Shown: positions 42,980 to 55,762 of the stretch, piece after piece
Position numbering within the stretch: the stretch's first letter is position 1
Layout of the letters: every line of letters starts with the position of its first letter
Assembly (NCBI RefSeq): GCF_945859685.1
Contig: NC_079147.1
Span: 284,929,679 to 284,993,678 of the forward strand
DNA from: Eupeodes corollae
Taxonomy: Eukaryota; Arthropoda; Insecta; Diptera; Syrphidae
Length of the DNA: 64,000 nt
Direction of reading: 5' to 3'
Notes under the pieces: generated by a model
The model's input: the letters and a program-made list of their open reading frames with translations, nothing else
What the model was told of the DNA's origin: nothing
Databases searched by the model: none
Translations under genes and position numbers: made by a program

Positions 42980-43870
42980 TCGATTACGTTTGGGAAAGTT
43001 TGAAGACAATTTCCCCAATTGTTCTGAAGAGGTGTTCTTCATCGCTGGCAAAACCACTGCTTAAACTTTTCCATCTTTCCTACTATACAGGTCTCTTTCC
43101 GAGTGGATAGAAAATAGCATTTGTGCAGCCTGTCCCTAAAAAAGGCGAATCCTCCTCTTCCTCTTACTATCGTCCAATAGCACTCACGTCTCTTCTTTTC
43201 AAGGTCATGGAAACGCTGATTAATTATCATATCATGAAATATCTCGAAGAACGGAAGCTTCTTAATGACCGACAGTATGGTTTTCGTAGCAATAGGTCCA
43301 CTGGTGATCTCATGGTTTATCTCACCGAATAGTGGAACAAATCTTTACATCGTTTTGGAGAAAGTAAGATTATTGCACTTGATATTTCAAAAGTATCTGA
43401 TAGAGTTTGGCACCAAGTTCTCTTATCGAAAATGCGTGCTTTTGGTATTGATGAATCTCTTCTTCGTTGGATTAGAAATTACCTTTCTAACCATTCAATA
43501 CAAGTTGTATTGGACGGTTACAAGTCTGAAATTCATAAAATAAATGCTGGTGTTCCCCAGGGCTCCGTTTTGTCTCCGACTCTCTTTCTTATATTCACAA
43601 ATGATCTTATGTCTTCCACTTCTAATCCATTAACCTGTTGAATGCTCATTAGTTTACCCTTGAGCTCAATTTCGGGTGTACTATCAAGTATAGAGATTCT
43701 TTCTTAAATCGCACATCAAGAATGTGGAATGCTTAAGCCAACTCTGTTTTTCCCTCCCATTTTGATGTTCAGATGTTCTCCTTTTAAATCCTTCCCTATT
43801 TTCCTAATGCTCGCACTGTGTTTAAATATAAACATATAAAGGGTACTAATAACTCTTGAGTGCCTGTAAA
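42980..43870 (+). pseudogene. Jockey-like LINE fragment: partial reverse transcriptase plus C-terminal tail
   Basis: The plus strand has PVPKKGESSSSSYYRPIALT, then KVMETLINYHIMKYLE and RQYGFRSNRSTGDLMVYL. After one stop (TAG near 43330) it continues with KIIALDISKVSDRVWHQVLL, LLRWIRNYLSNHSIQVVLDG and INAGVPQGSVLSPTLFLIFT. The DISKVSD block replaces the usual DxxxAFD. The FADD catalytic region is deleted: after about 43640 the sequence jumps to a C-terminal end (FKSFPIF near 43785). A short relative is at 63054-63240. Confidence 0.8.
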
Positions 43871-45837
43871 TTATATAAAAAAAAATCTTATGTTGAATAA
43901 GTTAAATTTAAAATGTCTGTATATTCTGTATATGAAGGTAGATTTCAATAATTATTTCAAGTATTTCAAAATATTGATGAGGTTAATTTTGAAATTTTAA
44001 GATTTCGTGAAACTCACGCTTGATTTCGGTTAGTATCTACTTTCTCATTTCTCAAATTGCTGAAGGTGCCTTAAAATAAGCTTACCTGTCACATTTCAAT
44101 TTCTCGTAGGTTCCTAGAAAAAGACCTCAAATAAAAGAAATAAAACACATTACCTTCAAACAATATCTATATAAAGTATAATTATATTTATTATCTATTT
44201 TTAAAAATATTTTTCTTTTCATTTTCTTCCATTTTTAACATTACAATAATAATATTTTTTAATTTGTATTTAAAATTTTATTACTTTATTTATATTTTAA
44301 ATATTTCAGTAAAAATAATTTAACATGAGTTGTTTGCTTTAATTTTTAAATATTATTGTTTCGTTTTTCAACGTTTTTAAAAATAAAATCTTTTTCGTCC
44401 GAGAAAAATATTGCGTTCGATGAAAGTTATGTATTTATCATTTTATTTAATATTTTGATTTTTAATCGCTTTGCTCTTTTTAGGCACTGTTTTATAAACT
44501 GTTTTAATATTAAAATAAACAAAGTTTTGCTATTTTCTATGCATTTTTATTCTAATATAATTTATTTATTTGTATGTAAATTTTTCTATAGAATATTTCA
44601 TTTATTTGACGTGTACTTATTTTCAATTCTTTATATTTATAAGTTTTTGTGAAAGATGTTTAAAAAATGTATTAATTTAAAATAAGAAATAAAAACATTG
44701 TTTGCACAATTTTTTTTCTATTAGACTAGTCTCAAATGTTTGCTTATTTTAAATCTATGTGAATCTTTTAATTTAATTTTTAAAACATTAAAATAATGGT
44801 TTTCTTACAAAATGGGAAACGTACAACGTTATGAGCTCAAAAAATTAAAATTAATATTGTTTTCAAAGTTAAATAAGTTTAATAGTAAAACTTTATTGTT
44901 ATAATTAAATGGCATGACTTTTTTTAAGGATGTAAAATGTATTCAAAAGTGAATGTCTTATTTTTTAGTAATTAAGTGCACGCTAAAAAATACCTTATCG
45001 AACTTAAAATACATTAAGTGTGTTTTATTGAAAACAGAATCAATATTCTGCATTTCAGAATAAGCACAGTAAGAAGGCCAATACAACACGCCTAATTACT
45101 TTGTTAAATAGGAGTTATTATGGGATCAAAATGATATATTAAAACTTTTTACATTTTTCTTTTTACAATTTTTATTGTTAAAATTTGGAATTAAGGTGGA
45201 AAAAATATCAGGAACTAAAGAAAATTGTGATAATTAATTAAATGTGAACATAGTTCTTTGCAATTTTTTACTGCTTTAATATTTTTTTATTTGTTATACT
45301 TTGACGTCTGACATTTCAGTTTAAATAAATAAACTCACAAATGTGTTGCAATAGAAATGAATTGCGAGCAATTAAGTTAAAGTGAGATGGAACGATATCG
45401 AAATGAAATATTCTTAGCAATTTTGTTGAGCTCCTTTTATGTACATTTTCAAAATATTACACATCATACCAAATGTAATCATGCCTTTAAAAAGCCATAG
45501 AAATATTGATTCTCTTGTAATGACGTAGTCTGATGTGGAACGTTTTGGAATGTGAAACAGAAAGCCGCTCAACAAAACACTGTTTTTAATGGACCAGTTG
45601 ACAGAAAAAGAACTTTTCTGGTATCGAAGAACATCATCATGCTGTGGAACGATTTGAAATTGTCCAACATTTTTAAGAAACGAATTGAAAACGGAACGAA
45701 ACAAAACAAAATAAACAAACAAAGCGAATGAAATGGAAACAAAATTAAACCAAAAACAAAACAAAAAAAGAAACAAAATTTTGAGAAAGAAATGAGAAAC
45801 ATTGCATTCGTAATTTTCGTTACAAATCTTACACAAC
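43871..45837. other. AT-rich intergenic DNA and possible stv 3' UTR
   Basis: No gene recognised. Immediately right of 45837 a minus-strand AATAAA (45838-45843) lies about 85 bp downstream of the stv stop and is a candidate polyadenylation signal. The minus frame at 45414-45836 is a low-complexity Phe-rich artefact. Confidence 0.4.
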
Positions 45838-45924
45838 TTTATTAGAAATAACGGTTTTCTTTTTGTGATTTTGCTTTTGATTGGAAAATGAACTACTATA
45901 AGATGTGACTTTTCTCTGCTGTCA

Positions 45925-47848
45925 TCATTCGGACTTAGTTTCGGCTACCGATTCACCTTTAGTCGATGACCCAGAGCCAGACTTTGTGACAGCTGCGTTG
46001 GTGGTGCTGTTGGTGGCTTCAGTACTGCTCTCCTTTGGTGGACTTGGTCCTTTATTCGAGGCGACGGCGGGAACATTATCAGAAGAACTTCTACCTTGAG
46101 TCTTAAGAGACTCTGGTGGTGGCAACGGAATTGCTTCGTGGACATTTGATACATCAATGGGTTGTGCCTCAGCGGGCTCTGCAGCATTTGTGGCATCCTC
46201 TTTGCTGGCGTTGGCGTTTCCAATCACAGCTTCTTGTGGTTGTGCAGTCTTAGCATTTTCTTCAGCCTTTGCCTCGAGGACATTGATCGAGGCTTGAATA
46301 CATTTGATGGCTTCCTTGCGAGCCAACCGGATGCTCTCCTTTCCTTGGGTATCGATGGTGTCAAGTTTGAGAAGATTACGAGTCAACATCTCGTCCAAAT
46401 ACGCGTACTCCTTGTCCTTGCGGAGCCCGCTGAATTTCTCGACTTGTGTCATCAGATTGAGGACGTCCCGCTGGATGTCTTGGATCTTGTTAATGCTTTC
46501 CATGGTGTGAGGTGTTGCGGGTGGTGGACCCTGCTGTTGCTGTGCCGTTGGCTGTTGTTGAGTATTGATGGGAGTTGGACGGTTTTGGTGATGCTGTGGG
46601 GCTTGTTGTTGATATTGCTGTTGCTGGGGGTGCTGTTGCTGTTGGGCTTGAGGAGCAGCTTTGGTATAGGTTTGATTGGGCTGGGACTCGGCTTGGGGTA
46701 TATCTTTGTGGTTGATCAATGGCTCAGAGCGGCCTTCGACGAAGATCGGAATTGTTCGGATGTAGCTGCCTCCGGGAGTCTGGGGAGTAGGAGGTTGTTG
46801 GGGATGCGATGGATAGGTCTGAGGATTGTAGGCTTTTGGGAACCGGGGAGGTTGCTGATTTGCTGGGTATTGTCTCTGCTGTTGCTGCGGTGGTGGAGTG
46901 TTACGTTGGGTTCCGGTACCTTGAGAATGGAAGCCCTGTTGATCTTGTGGGTAATTTTGATCCGGTTGCTGTGGTGGAGCCGAATGAGATCTCGAATTGT
47001 GACCCTCGCTCTCGGATGGGGTCCTCACGCCCATATCCACTGTGTTCCTCAAGCCATGATGATTCAAATTGTCGGTATTCAGATGATGTCCATCGACCTC
47101 ACTGCGATTCCTATCTCCGGATGGGTCTTCTGTCTGAATAGCTGCATCACACACGTTGCGCATTTGCACCGGAGGTGACTGTTGCTGCTGCTGCTGATGA
47201 TGAGTTGCCTGTGGGGGAGTTGTTCCGGGCTGCACATAGGTTTGATAATATTGTGGTTGTTGAGTGGGAATGCGTGGAGACTCAGCTGCACCAGCACCAC
47301 CACCACCTCCAGCACTGCCTTGACGCCGCATACTTCCAAAGCCGTCTGGGATGTATTGTCTGAACTCTGGGGGTAGACGCTCGAAGAAATCATCGTGTTG
47401 CATGCCATCGGTTGCTTTCGGAATACCAGCGCCAGTTCCAGCACGCCTTGCCCGACCTAGCGAACCGAATTGGGGAAAATCTGGATCATCATCATAATAA
47501 GAAGGAGAAACAGAATGTAATGGATTTTTGCCACTACGCTTACGTGATCCAAATGTGCCGAAGGGGTCACGCATTCGACCCAAGTGTGAGCGCAGTCCAG
47601 CATCGGAAAACATGTCATCTATGTCAGGATCGAAACCAAAGTCTTGCTGAAATGACAAATGAAAAAAGACAAATTTTAAAAATTTTTACAAATGTATTTA
47701 AAAAAAAGGATTGAAAAAGGTTTTGAAAAGATCAAGTTAAGTCAAAGGTCTAATGTTTTGAAAGAGACATAACTGTCTGTGTTTGTGTTGTATTTCTTGA
47801 TTAAATTAATTAAATAAATTAATATAATTAATTTCATTCAATTACCAT
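45925..47848 (-). CDS. stv: Starvin, BAG-domain Hsc70 co-chaperone (BAG3-like), two coding exons
   Basis: Starvin is the fly BAG3 relative: it binds Hsc70 through the BAG domain and supports chaperone-assisted autophagy in muscle (family knowledge). The large exon 47646-45925 begins at an acceptor (TTTGTCATTTCAG) with QDFGFDPDIDDMFSD. The most economical start is an ATG at 47846-47848 directly followed by a GTAATT donor, giving a one-codon first exon and about 574 residues. A long Gln/Pro-rich region precedes IRTIPIFVEGR near residue 300, resembling the IPV motif by which BAG3 binds small heat-shock proteins. The BAG domain is near 390-470 (INKIQDIQRDVLNLMTQVEK; KEAIKCIQASINVLEAKAEE). The tail is Ser/Thr/Ala-rich. 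Drosophila stv has alternative 5' exons, so other N-termini are likely. Confidence 0.88.
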
Positions 47849-50117
47849 TGCAACAGCTGAAAATTAAGTGAATCGTTTTCAGTATTGAGATTTTATTGTG
47901 AAACACTATTTTATGTGTAGGTTTTCTTATACGATGCTGATCACTGGCAAAGCGGCGCTTTTTTTATTTATAGGTTTATCTTTTCGGTTTTTGGAAGGTT
48001 TCCAAATTTTTCTGCAAATATAAATTGATGATAAATCTTCCTAATATTACTTTGGCGACTAAGCATATGATTTTGTATATTTATATTTGAGACACGTCGT
48101 TTTATTTTGTTTTGCAGTTTCAATTTCTGGCTTATGGCTAATTGGTGAGATTTCTTTTTTCACTTAAATGTCTATGTCGTCTAATTCCCTCCTCTCTCTC
48201 TGTTCGATTAATCATGTGTTTGTTTTTATTATTTTTTTAATGACACAACACCTAATCAATTTAATTTATCGGAGCTTTTGTGGCGTTGATTTAGATAATG
48301 GATTTCAACTTTCAAGAAATGTCTTTCGTTGACTTATTTGTTTTGTATAATCCTTTCAAATTCTTTGTGTTGATTTTTGGAAATGTTTTGTTGTACACAA
48401 TTAAATAATTATTTTAACCTGAGAAATTAGGAAAGTGTGGACGATTAAAAGGAATTCCAACTATGATATCAGCTTAGAGGAGTTTGTTTTGTTTCTAGAT
48501 GAAGGACTTTATAATTAGGTATTAACTGTTCAACCTTAGTTTCTGAAAGTCGAAACTTATTTTTTTTTTCAATTTTAAATAATTTGGTGATAAATTTCCG
48601 AAGAAAAAATGTGTGAAGCCTTTTTGTGGTATATTCAAAGAAATAATCTTTTAAGAAGAAATAAATAAATTTGAAAAATATCGGAAAAATTGTTCTTAGG
48701 AAAAATAGATGACTAAGCTTTTAAGAAAATAAACAGTCCGAAATATAAACACCTAAACAGTCCCATTTTAAACGTCAAAAACAGGTTTTTGTTTATGTTT
48801 GTATTCCTAAGCTTATATGTGTGATTCAGGGTTTTTGAACGTTATTTTGGTTTGTTCTGTAGCAGTTAAACATGAAAATTCAAAATTTTAATATTATTTA
48901 TTCCAAAATTTGTACTTTAAAACAGAGTTTTCTCTATATGTGCAATATATGAAATTGTTAAAAAAAATTTAACAGTGCTTTATTATAGATCAAAAAATTT
49001 AAGAAAATATTGGTCGACTGGAATATTTTACAAAAAAAAACGATATAATATCAGAAAAATGTACGAGCTTGCCAGTGTGTCCAAAGTGTCTGTTTAAAAA
49101 TATTTTCTGCGTTTTAAAATTTATAAATGTACCAGCACAAAAATTTAAATGCCATTTTATTTCTCAAAGAAAAACTTAATTTTTCAAAATTTTTATTCGA
49201 AAATCGTTAGAGTCGTCTTTTTTTTTAAATAAATTTTTATGTCTACGCTTTTTAAAATTGAGTTTTGAAATAGTTTTAGAATGAAATTATTTATCTAAAT
49301 ATGTGCATCTTCAAAATATCGAATTTCGAAAAAAAACATTTAATATCTTTTTTTAAATCAAAAATAAAAACAATGACATTTTATTATTAAAAACGGTCAA
49401 TTAGTTATTGAAAAAAATTAAAAACAAAATAAATTTTCAATGGTGGGTTAACTTCTGGAGCAATACAAATATATTTATTGAAGGAAGCCAAATTATAAAA
49501 CAAAAATAACGAAAGTTTTAAAAAATCTATCCTTTGAAATGAGTCTAAAAAAATGCATTACGCGAATGAGTACAGGTCCTGGGTCGATACGCATTAGGCA
49601 TCTTTTATTTTTTTTTAAACAAACGGATGGAATCGGCGTTTAAAATCTCGAGTTCCAAATTTTTTACAAATGCAATACTTGCCACACTGTTCCTTATTGC
49701 CACAGGTAAGAAATCAATTGATAGGTGTATAACCGATAAAGATTAATCCCACTTAATTATTTTATAGTCTTGAATATCTTAAAAAAGAAGCTTAGTCTTC
49801 AAGAACTATTGATTAAATAATTATCAGTATTCTTTAAATGACGATTTGGCACACTGCAGACAAAAATTATCGCATTCAAGTCTCTTTTTTTTTAAATATA
49901 AAAATAAAACCTCTTGTCGGAAAATCCTATATTATGCGACAAAGTGTTCGTACAAACATTTTATTTTAGTACCATCCTATTTTGCCTCTGCCTCAAATAG
50001 TTCATCGGATTCAATTCATGAGTCAGCTAATATTTCTTGGGTTCAAAAGTTGTCAAGTTTCTACTAGAATATCCGATATTTCATTATATATGTGATATAA
50101 TTTTTTTATATAAAAAG
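47849..50117. other. AT-rich DNA upstream of stv
   Basis: Likely stv 5' UTR, upstream introns or promoter for the first part, but no further coding exon was recognised. Low complexity throughout. Confidence 0.4.
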
Positions 50118-52245
50118 AAGTGTGGGTAGCACACTGATAACTTCCCATCCGTAATCGTCTGTCGATTTTTCTAAAACCTTATGAAAATACTCAGCAGACT
50201 CCAACGCACTGCATGTCTCTGCATAAGAGGGCCATTGAAAACCACACCCTCAGCAGCGTTAGACACTCTCCTCCATCTGACACCCCTCGACATCTTCAGT
50301 AAACAAGTGGCAGCGAGTACAGCCATAAGACTCGACGCCTCATCTCAATGGACCAACAACAATGTGGGGCACTCCATAATTTTGAACCTCTTTGGTTCTA
50401 TACCAAAGTACATAGACTACACTATTCCTAAACCTCTATTTGGAAAAAACTTCCAGGTATCCATTCTATCCAGAGATGAATGGAAAGACAAAAAACTCCT
50501 TGATAACAAAAGTATTCATTTTTATACAGATGGATCCAGGACAAATGTGGGAGTTGGTAGTGGTGTGTACTCAGAAAAACTTAATCCAAGCATCTTATTC
50601 CGCCTCCCTAATCATTGTAGCGTCTTTCAAGCGGAAATTTTAGCGATCAGGGAGGTTCTCTTCTGGCTAAGAGAAAACGTGATATCAACTTCTGATATCC
50701 GCATCTTCTCTGACAGTCAGGCTGCTATTAAATTTCTTGATGGTGTCTCAACCAAATCTCAAACGGCCCTCGATTGTCGATCGTCTCTTATGGAGATTGC
50801 GCAGCAGATCTTCGGTGCCGGGCCACAGAGACATCACGGGAAATTGTAGAGCCGATGAACTCGCTAAAAACGGACCCGTCATTCCTATTTCACCTGAAAG
50901 AGAGGAGATAGGTATACCGATAGCTACATGTAAACTTATACTAAAAGAAACAGCGATAGCAAACTCTGGGTGGCAAAATTTACCAACACTCATATGGCCT
51001 TCACTGGACCTAAAGCGCTCTAAAGACTTGTTATCTCAAAGCAGATTTCATATTAGCTCCCTAATGGGTGTCCTAACGGGACACTATCTTAGAGGCAGAC
51101 ACGCAATACGACTTGGTGTAGCCTCAAATGACTTCTGTAGGAGCTGTATGGACGAAGAAGAAGAGGAAACAATCTCTCACCTCCTCTGCATTTGTCCTGC
51201 TCTTTCACTCAGACCCAAACTTCATCTAGGGGACTACTCTTTTGATAATTCCAGTGAACTAGCTAAATAGCTCAAAATGGTTCGACTAGTAAGAAGTAAT
51301 TCCCTAGATTCATGTGGTATCACAATGGGCCTTTCTTTTGGCCTAATTGTGTGGATTCTGATCCGCAGCCACGTTAACATAACCTAACCTATAAAAATAT
51401 TAAAAACAATATTTTGTGTGATATACAAAATTGTTTTCTGTTATTGTTCTCGAAATTTTGTAGACTAAGATCTGTTTTTATCAATTTTAGTACCATTTTT
51501 GAAAGTCTTTGTTTCTTAGAAAAAAAAAACAATTTGAATTTTCTAAGACTAATATCTTATGCTAAGAACACAAATTTAGCACGTAATGAAATCATTTTGA
51601 AGTCATTTCTTTTTTACCAATTTTGTGCAGTATTCTTTGTAGATTTACATTTTTATGAAAAATTTTTTTGTTATAAAAATGTTATTGACATAGTCGAAAA
51701 AAACATTTGTAATACTCGTAAGATGAAATTACTTTAAAGCCAATATCTTCAATTTTTGAAAAGACATTTGAGTCGAAAATCAATGTTTACAACTTTTACC
51801 AATGTTTTTTTAGGTTTTTGTAAACTGTCAATTCCATTTTTTTCAAAATTTTACCAAATAACATTCGTTGCACAAATTTATTTATTATAATAATTTGTTA
51901 GCGTTATTAGTTGGTGAGATATTTTGGGTCAAATTATAACTTTTTATCACTTGCTATAGTAAAAAAACAACCTACACAATTTTTTCGAAAGCCCTTTCTG
52001 CATCTTTCTGTGTTTTTAACTGTATACAAAAATTCATTTAAAGTCAATATCTCTATTAGTATTTGAGATATGGACGACGAAAAGGCTTGCCGAACATACG
52101 AACGTACCAACGTACGTGCACACAAACAGAACAGACATATCTCTAAGAACCCCTGAATTAGATTTTAAGGACCTTAAAAGGTTGAAAAATGTCAAAATTT
52201 TCAATACGACAAATCGGACCGATTGCAATAACTTTCTATGGGAAG
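50118..52245 (-). mobile_element. Copy of the unclassified repeat, split by a LINE
   Basis: It starts with CACACTGATAACTTCCCATC and GTCTGTCGATTT (50128-50173). It is interrupted by a LINE (about 50176-51390), then continues with the internal units and the CGTACG-rich end (GCCGAACATACGAACGTACC near 52088). It ends in CTATGGGAAG (52236-52245). Same orientation as the copies at 40.5 and 57.8 kb. Confidence 0.7.
50176..51390 (+). mobile_element. 5'-truncated RNase H-bearing LINE inserted in the repeat
   Basis: It is closely similar to the LINE at 18951-22092 but on the plus strand and shorter. The frame starts in the domain after RT (TACLCIRGPLKTTPSAALDT) and runs through RNase H with YTDGSRTNVGVGSGVYS, FQAEILAIREVL and FSDSQAAIKFL. 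A deletion/frameshift near 50805 removes the WVPGH start, and the next frame resumes at SVPGHRDITGNCRADELAKN (to 51270). The 3' UTR ends in CATAACCTAACCT, a TTAGG-type tail on the complement. Possible short imperfect duplication ATGAAAATA/ATAAAAATA at the edges. Confidence 0.78.
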
Positions 52246-55200
52246 ATATTACAGTAATTAACAACTAAAATTGAAAATAATTGTCTTCTTTTTCATTTTT
52301 TAAAGAAAAACACGAACAATTTAAAAATATTTTAAATATGCTTAACAGCAATTTTTGTTATTTTCCTTTTGATATGTTTTTCAAAATCCTAAATTAAAAA
52401 TGAATATCCATTGTTATTGAGTCTTATAACTTTATTGTTCGATTATTAAAAATGTTTATTTATCTTATCTTTACCTATCATTCCACTCACTTGACACCCA
52501 TGGATAGTGAAATTTGTTATTAAACATTTTAGTTCAATATAAATAATTACTAGAATTGTCTTAATAAAACATTCAACTTAATTGTGTAAACCATCGAAAT
52601 ATACACAATATATTTATGAGTCTATTTCTGACCAACGAACTGGAATAAAATTACAAATATAATATAAGGAGTCAATTATTATTAATTTTCAAGTAATCAA
52701 TAATGCTTTATAACAAAATAACACTCTTATCAGATTGTTATCAATATCAGTTAAGTTTGTTTTGTTTGTTAAAATGCATATACCTTTCTTTAAAAAAAAA
52801 AACAAGGCATTAATAAATTTAGAAATCTTCAATGAGATTACAAAAATGAGTCATTCAAAAAATTGTACATTTTAAAAATATACAAAACCAAAGGTCTTTG
52901 GACTTATTATTTATTGTATAGATAGGTTAACATACTGCAACGTGTGTATTTGAAATTCAAAGATACAAACATTTTAATATTGCATACAAACTAGCTTTGA
53001 AAAAGTCGTAAAAACTAATTACACTGGTGGGAAAAATAGTATTGAGCTGTCCAAAATTCGAACAGCATCTTATAAATCAAATCAAGTTTTTAAAGTTTTC
53101 AAAATTAAAATCAAGTTTTTAAAGTATTACAAATTTCAAAGACAATGAAGAACAAAGGTTAATAATCAACAGTGTTCTTAACACTTAATTGAATTATAAT
53201 TTTGCAAAGTTTAATTTATAGTCTTCTAGATAAAGCTTAAATCGTTTTAGTATCTTACTTAGTTTAAGGAAGTTCTCATTAAATATGAGAGTTGACTTGA
53301 CTTAATATAAAGTTTTAAAAAACCTTGAATTTAGTGTTTTCATGGTTTTGAAAAACTACTTTTGGAGTAAATTTGTAATCCGAACTTCGTCCTCTTAAAA
53401 TATCAGTTCAAATTTAAAATTTTGTGTTAATGTGTAAATTAATATCATCAAAACCTAACGGAACATTTCAATTTGTTTAACAGGAAAATAATGGATAAAT
53501 ATCATTCAACCAATTTAATAGCAAATCAATGATTTAATTAATCAATAAAACCTAAAATTACAACTCAAATAAAATATTCCATATCTGAAACTGTTACCCG
53601 CTGAAATGGGAATTAGTCATTTTGATCTAAATAACCTAACGCTTGAAGCCATTAATTTAAATATAAAAAGAAATGAAAGGAGAATTTGTTGCAAACATTT
53701 TAAAAACTGAATTTCTTGTCTTATCTTCTGACATTTAAATATATTTGATCAATTAATTTCCTAAATTGAATATTCCAAACGTGTTAATCAAGAAACATTA
53801 GTTTTTATTTTTTTTTGTTTGATTATTTACCAAAGATTGTATTAAGATTGTTTACTTAAATTATATCTTTATGTTAATGGCTTTATTTTAAATAAATAAA
53901 AACTCTTGATTGCCGACAATATGTCTAACAAAATGTGGACATTATTGAACAAAATTTTAATCTTGCAATTTACATTGAGAAATTTTAATTGAATTTTTAT
54001 TACTCAGGTACCTATACGTAGTACATATTTCATTTTAATTAAATTTGTACATTAGCGATGGATCGTTTGTATTTTTTTGTTTTTGTTTTATTAAAAATGA
54101 ACACCTCCTATCTCTTTATCTTGTAAAGTGTTATTTGCTATGCGTAATTTAATTAACATTTTTTATTATTATTATTTGAAAGAATGTAAACATTTTATTT
54201 TTGTATGCGAAATTTAAAAACAAGTTTTGTTTATATTTTGCTTAATGGTTTTTTTTTCTGTTCAGGTTATGTAATAAAAATAATGCTGCAAAAATTAACA
54301 TTTGATTAATTTGCAGTTTTTTTTAACAAATATCATTTTTATCTTAACTATACAAAAATATACCTATACCAAATAATTTTTTCATATCTATTTTGATTGA
54401 AAATTCATTTGAATACATTGAATTAATTGCATTTATATTTTTTGTATAATTATTTAAAATAATCAGCAGCAGCTTATAATTTTAGCATAATAAACGTAAA
54501 TTTTATGAAATAAATTAAAAAACAAACTGTTTAAAATGCCAACTGTCAATTTATAGTTTATGTATATTCAAAAATAGGTTATATCTTATATGTATATTTT
54601 ATTTGTTTTGAGTGTCGAAAACGAGGTTGATTACCTACATAATTTAGTTTTTTCGATCGTATTTTTGAACAAATTAAAAAACTATGCAATTGGTTTTTTT
54701 TTTCGCAATATTTTTCATAAAATTTTGTTTTTAAATCTCTGTGATTTATCTTTTCCTTAAAATTACAAACTTAACTTCATGTTTTTTTTTAATTGATTGA
54801 AATTGATGAAATTTCTAGCTTTTTTTAAGTGAATACATTTAAAAACATGCAAAATTATAAAAATTAAAAAAATAAGCGTATTGTACTGATATAAGGGGAA
54901 GTTATTAGTTGTTTTACAGATTTTGAATACCTGAGTAAAAATATTGTAAACAGGCTTAAAAAATCATTTTGATATTTATAAATTATAAGTTCACATTATA
55001 CATAAAGTATCATAGCAATTTTTCATTTATATGTATGAACAGGCTTTGAATGATTGAGATTTTAAAAAGCTTGTTAACTTAAAGTATTTAGTGACTTTAT
55101 CTCTTTTAAATGAACACTTTAATTTACGGTGGAAAAAGGATACTAAGAATTTTGGAAATTAATTCTCATTTAATCTTAAATAATCGCAAAATTTGATCTC

Positions 55201-55284
55201 TCAAAAGATTTTATAGACCGTTGTTGGTAACTTAAAAAAAAAACAATTTCCTATAGGCGTAAAAAGATGTATTTCAGAGATCAG
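52246..55284. other. AT-rich intergenic DNA
   Basis: About 3 kb with no gene, element end or structured repeat recognised. Confidence 0.45.
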
Positions 55285-55762
55285 AGTCTTTTTATTTTAA
55301 GAGTTGACACACAAAAGATTAAAAACTCTTCGATAATATATCAAATTCCAAAGACCTTATGCATTTACAACCAATTCTCTTATTCTTAAAAAATCAAACT
55401 AGGCTAGGTTAAGTTAAAGTGGTAGTCGGGAGTGGAGAAGAACACACTTAGGCCAGTTAATTGGTCCGTTATGATACCACATGAATCTTAAGGCTTTCTT
55501 CTAAGCTTAATGAAACCAGATTGAGCTCGTTTAGATAATTATAGAAGAATTCTCCTAGGCAGGTCTTGTTTCTTTGAAGGAGGTGAAGATTTGCTTCCAC
55601 ATCCATAGAGCCATTTGAGAATACGCTTAGCCGCGTCACGTGCTTTTCTATTAGACAGTGCCCGGTTATGACAAAGCTTATCGAGATAGTAAGCAAGATG
55701 AGAATGAAAGAATTGTTAAGCGGTTTTTATAAAACTTTCAACTTAAGGTACTAGAAGTTATA
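55285..55762 (-). repeat. LINE 3'-end fragment, left copy of a duplicated block
   Basis: It contains TTAAGAGTTGACACACAAAA, CTAGGCTAGGTTAAGTTAAA (LINE tail) and ACACTTAGGCC, with GATACCACATGAATCTTAAG related to the 3' UTR of the RNase H LINE. Minus-strand coding reads ITGHCLIEKHVTRLSVFSN (C-terminal LINE domain). A diverged direct copy follows at 57335-57760. Confidence 0.65.

Noticed and set aside
45414..45836. Minus-strand frame of 140 codons just downstream of stv
   Set aside because: Phe-rich because it reads through A/C-rich low-complexity DNA; it lies in the probable stv 3' UTR.
46162..47178. Long plus-strand frame (338 codons) overlapping stv
   Set aside because: Antisense shadow of the Gln/Pro-rich stv exon; Leu/Trp-rich composition is what complemented CAG/CCA codons give, and it has no domain.
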